From: Ophiosphaerella korrae
Taxonomy: Eukaryota > Ascomycota > Dothideomycetes > Pleosporales > Phaeosphaeriaceae
Length of the DNA stretch: 64,000 nucleotides
Direction of reading: 5' to 3'
NCBI GenBank assembly: GCA_028456385.1
Contig: JALNQF010000186.1
Coordinates: 19,782 to 83,781 of the forward strand
Shown: in pieces, positions 62,961-64,000 of the stretch
Layout of the letters: each line of letters starts with the position of its first letter
Numbering within the stretch: the first letter of the stretch is position 1
Position numbers and translations under genes: made by a program
Notes under the pieces: generated by a model
The model's input: only the letters and a program-made list of their open reading frames with translations
Database searches by the model: none
What the model was told of the DNA's origin: nothing

Positions 62961-63785
62961 TACTTTAACCTAGTATACTATAATATAATATAAGATATTA
63001 TTTAGAGTCTACTTCTACTATATTCTTATACGTTCGCGTATTATACCTAGTCTCTTTATACACTATATACTATTGTTAAGATAGTTTACTTACTTTAGCG
63101 CGCACTTACTTCTTTAACTTCTTCCTATTACTACGCGCACTAAAGTCCTTAAGAGTAGCTAAGCGCGCTCTATCTTTAACTATTAAGGTCTCCTCTACTT
63201 AAACCTACTTTCTTTTATATAATTTTCGTCGCGTTATAGCTTTATTTACTACCTAAAGCTTAGCGTTTTCTTTTTATACTAATACTAGCTTATACACTAT
63301 TACTACTACGCTTTTAGTAAGGTATTTAAAGTACTTAGCTAGACTTATTAGTAAGCTATCTATATACCTCTAAATCCTTGCCTTTATAAGTGTTAATTAC
63401 AACCCTAATTATAGGGTATTACTTAGTTATTACGAGATGCAAGCTTAGGAATAAGTAAGAGATAATTATTAATTAAAGAGCTATCTAAGCTAGGCTACTT
63501 ATATATAGTAGAGTAGCTTAAATAGCTTATATAGCTTACTTACTACTATAGGCTTACTTAAATTATATAGAGCGAAGCTCTAACTTATAATATACTCTCT
63601 AGGTAAGCTACGTAGTAGAGCTATTTAATAAGTTTTATAGTAGTTATCTAAACTTAGTTAAAAATACCTTTACTTATAATTCTATTTGTTTTAGGCTTAT
63701 GCGCAGGTACTAAGTACTTATACGCTACGCATAGTATATTTAGAGTTTTCTTAGCCTTGTAAACTCTTTAGTAACTATTATTATA
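62961..63785. other. No recognised gene; more CpG than elsewhere
   Basis: AT-rich, with several GCGCGC-type spots (about 63097-63170) and ordinary TpG/CpA islands (ATGCAAGC at about 63437, TATGCGCAGG at about 63700). RIP seems slightly weaker than in the retroelements. No domain recognised on either strand. Confidence 0.35.
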
Positions 63786-63923
63786 GCTATTGTAAGTTAC
63801 TATTTTTAAAGCTTTTAAAGCTTACTTTTTATATTAGTAATTGTTACACTAACTTATTCTTATAGAGTAAAGCTAAGAAAGCTACTTACGCTTATATATC
63901 TTGCTCTTACACTACCTCTAAAG

Positions 63924-63965
<42 letters not shown>

Positions 63966-64000
63966 AGAAGAAGAAAAAGCGTACTAAAAAGACTCTAGTA
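63786..64000 (+). pseudogene. Partial reading frame with Thr (ex-Ala?) tract and Lys-rich tail, runs off the window
   Basis: The plus frame from about 63786 (CKLLFLKLLKL...) to the window end has one stop. It reaches SKA, then a run of 13 Thr (63926-63964), then KKKKKRTKKTLV, a basic tract typical of nuclear localisation or nucleic-acid binding. The Thr run probably was Ala (see the finding on GCT to ACT). The product is unknown; no start is visible. Confidence 0.35.
63923..63964 (+). repeat. Trinucleotide tract GCT(ACT)13
   Basis: One GCT followed by thirteen ACT units. The only G is in the first unit, preceded by A; every other unit follows T. Confidence 0.95.

Larger units (their letters stand above)
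1..64000. other. RIP-mutated AT-rich heterochromatin-like block
   Basis: Whole-window property: TpA excess, TpG and ATG near-absent, CpA low; nearly all stops are TAA/TAG and TGA is rare. Duplicate copies differ by C/T and G/A transitions. This matches repeat-induced point mutation known from Pezizomycotina. No expressed gene is evident. Confidence 0.9.

Noticed and set aside
1..64000. Mitochondrial or bacterial low-GC genome with altered code
   Set aside because: Stops occur at Gln and Trp positions alike, ATG is lost, paired LTRs differ by transitions, and known domains read correctly only after reversing RIP. A code change would not explain Tyr at all Cys and His positions.
63900..64000. 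Telomeric or centromeric satellite from the CTA repeat
   Set aside because: Only 13-14 units, followed by a coding-like Lys-rich tract; no TTAGGG-type repeat was seen.

Overview
The window reads as a RIP-mutated AT-rich isochore of a filamentous ascomycete (Pezizomycotina). The species cannot be told. TpG and ATG are almost gone, CpA is scarce and TpA is everywhere. In the first 60 bases, for example, I count 12 TA, 2 CA and no TG. This is the footprint of repeat-induced point mutation (CpA to TpA on both strands). Stops are therefore dense in every frame. I find no intact gene, tRNA, rRNA or CRISPR. Almost everything is a nested stack of dead chromodomain-type Ty3/gypsy LTR retrotransposons plus two copies of a hAT-like DNA transposon. 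Relics are recognised by reading through RIP: Cys and His now read Tyr, Gln and Trp read stop, Asp often reads Asn.

Layout. Family-1 gypsy copy A occupies 1-1125, 7942-9681 and 16415-19615. It was split by two family-2 gypsy insertions: B (1126-7941, plus, TSD AAAGA) and C (9682-16414, minus, TSD ACTAG). Next comes hAT copy F1 (19616-20869 and 27920-28203), split by family-1 element G (20870-27919, minus, TSD TTTTA). Family-1 element H starts at 28204, with family-2 element I inserted in its gag at 30192. The stretch 35720-41039 is a rearranged mosaic: an inverted lone LTR, the pol tail of a third gypsy family, about 1.9 kb of unassigned DNA, a family-1 integrase fragment, and an LTR shared with the next unit. 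K (gag/protease, 41040-42997) and J (minus, truncated, 42998-44579) follow. Family-1 element E (44580-58595) contains the complete family-1 element D (45383-52441, TSD TATAT). hAT copy F2 follows (58596 to about 60122), then little-known sequence, then the 3' part of a fourth gypsy family (L, minus, about 61150-62960). At the right edge is a partial plus-strand reading frame with a trinucleotide tract and a Lys-rich tail.

How the parts work together. Each gypsy element had LTR, gag (CCHC knuckles), pol (protease, RT, RNase H, integrase, chromodomain), a 600-700 bp 3' extension and an LTR. The most striking observation is that this extension carries a gene on the opposite strand to gag-pol. 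In families 1 and 2 it encodes a Cys cluster with the exact spacing C-x2-C-x6-C-x9-C-x2-C-x6-C, which fits the Zn(II)2Cys6 binuclear-cluster consensus, followed by a helix-rich region. The two families have unrelated LTRs. A Cys-rich antisense frame lies in the same place in family 4. No boundary here has been checked by alignment software; all were read by eye from repeated copies.
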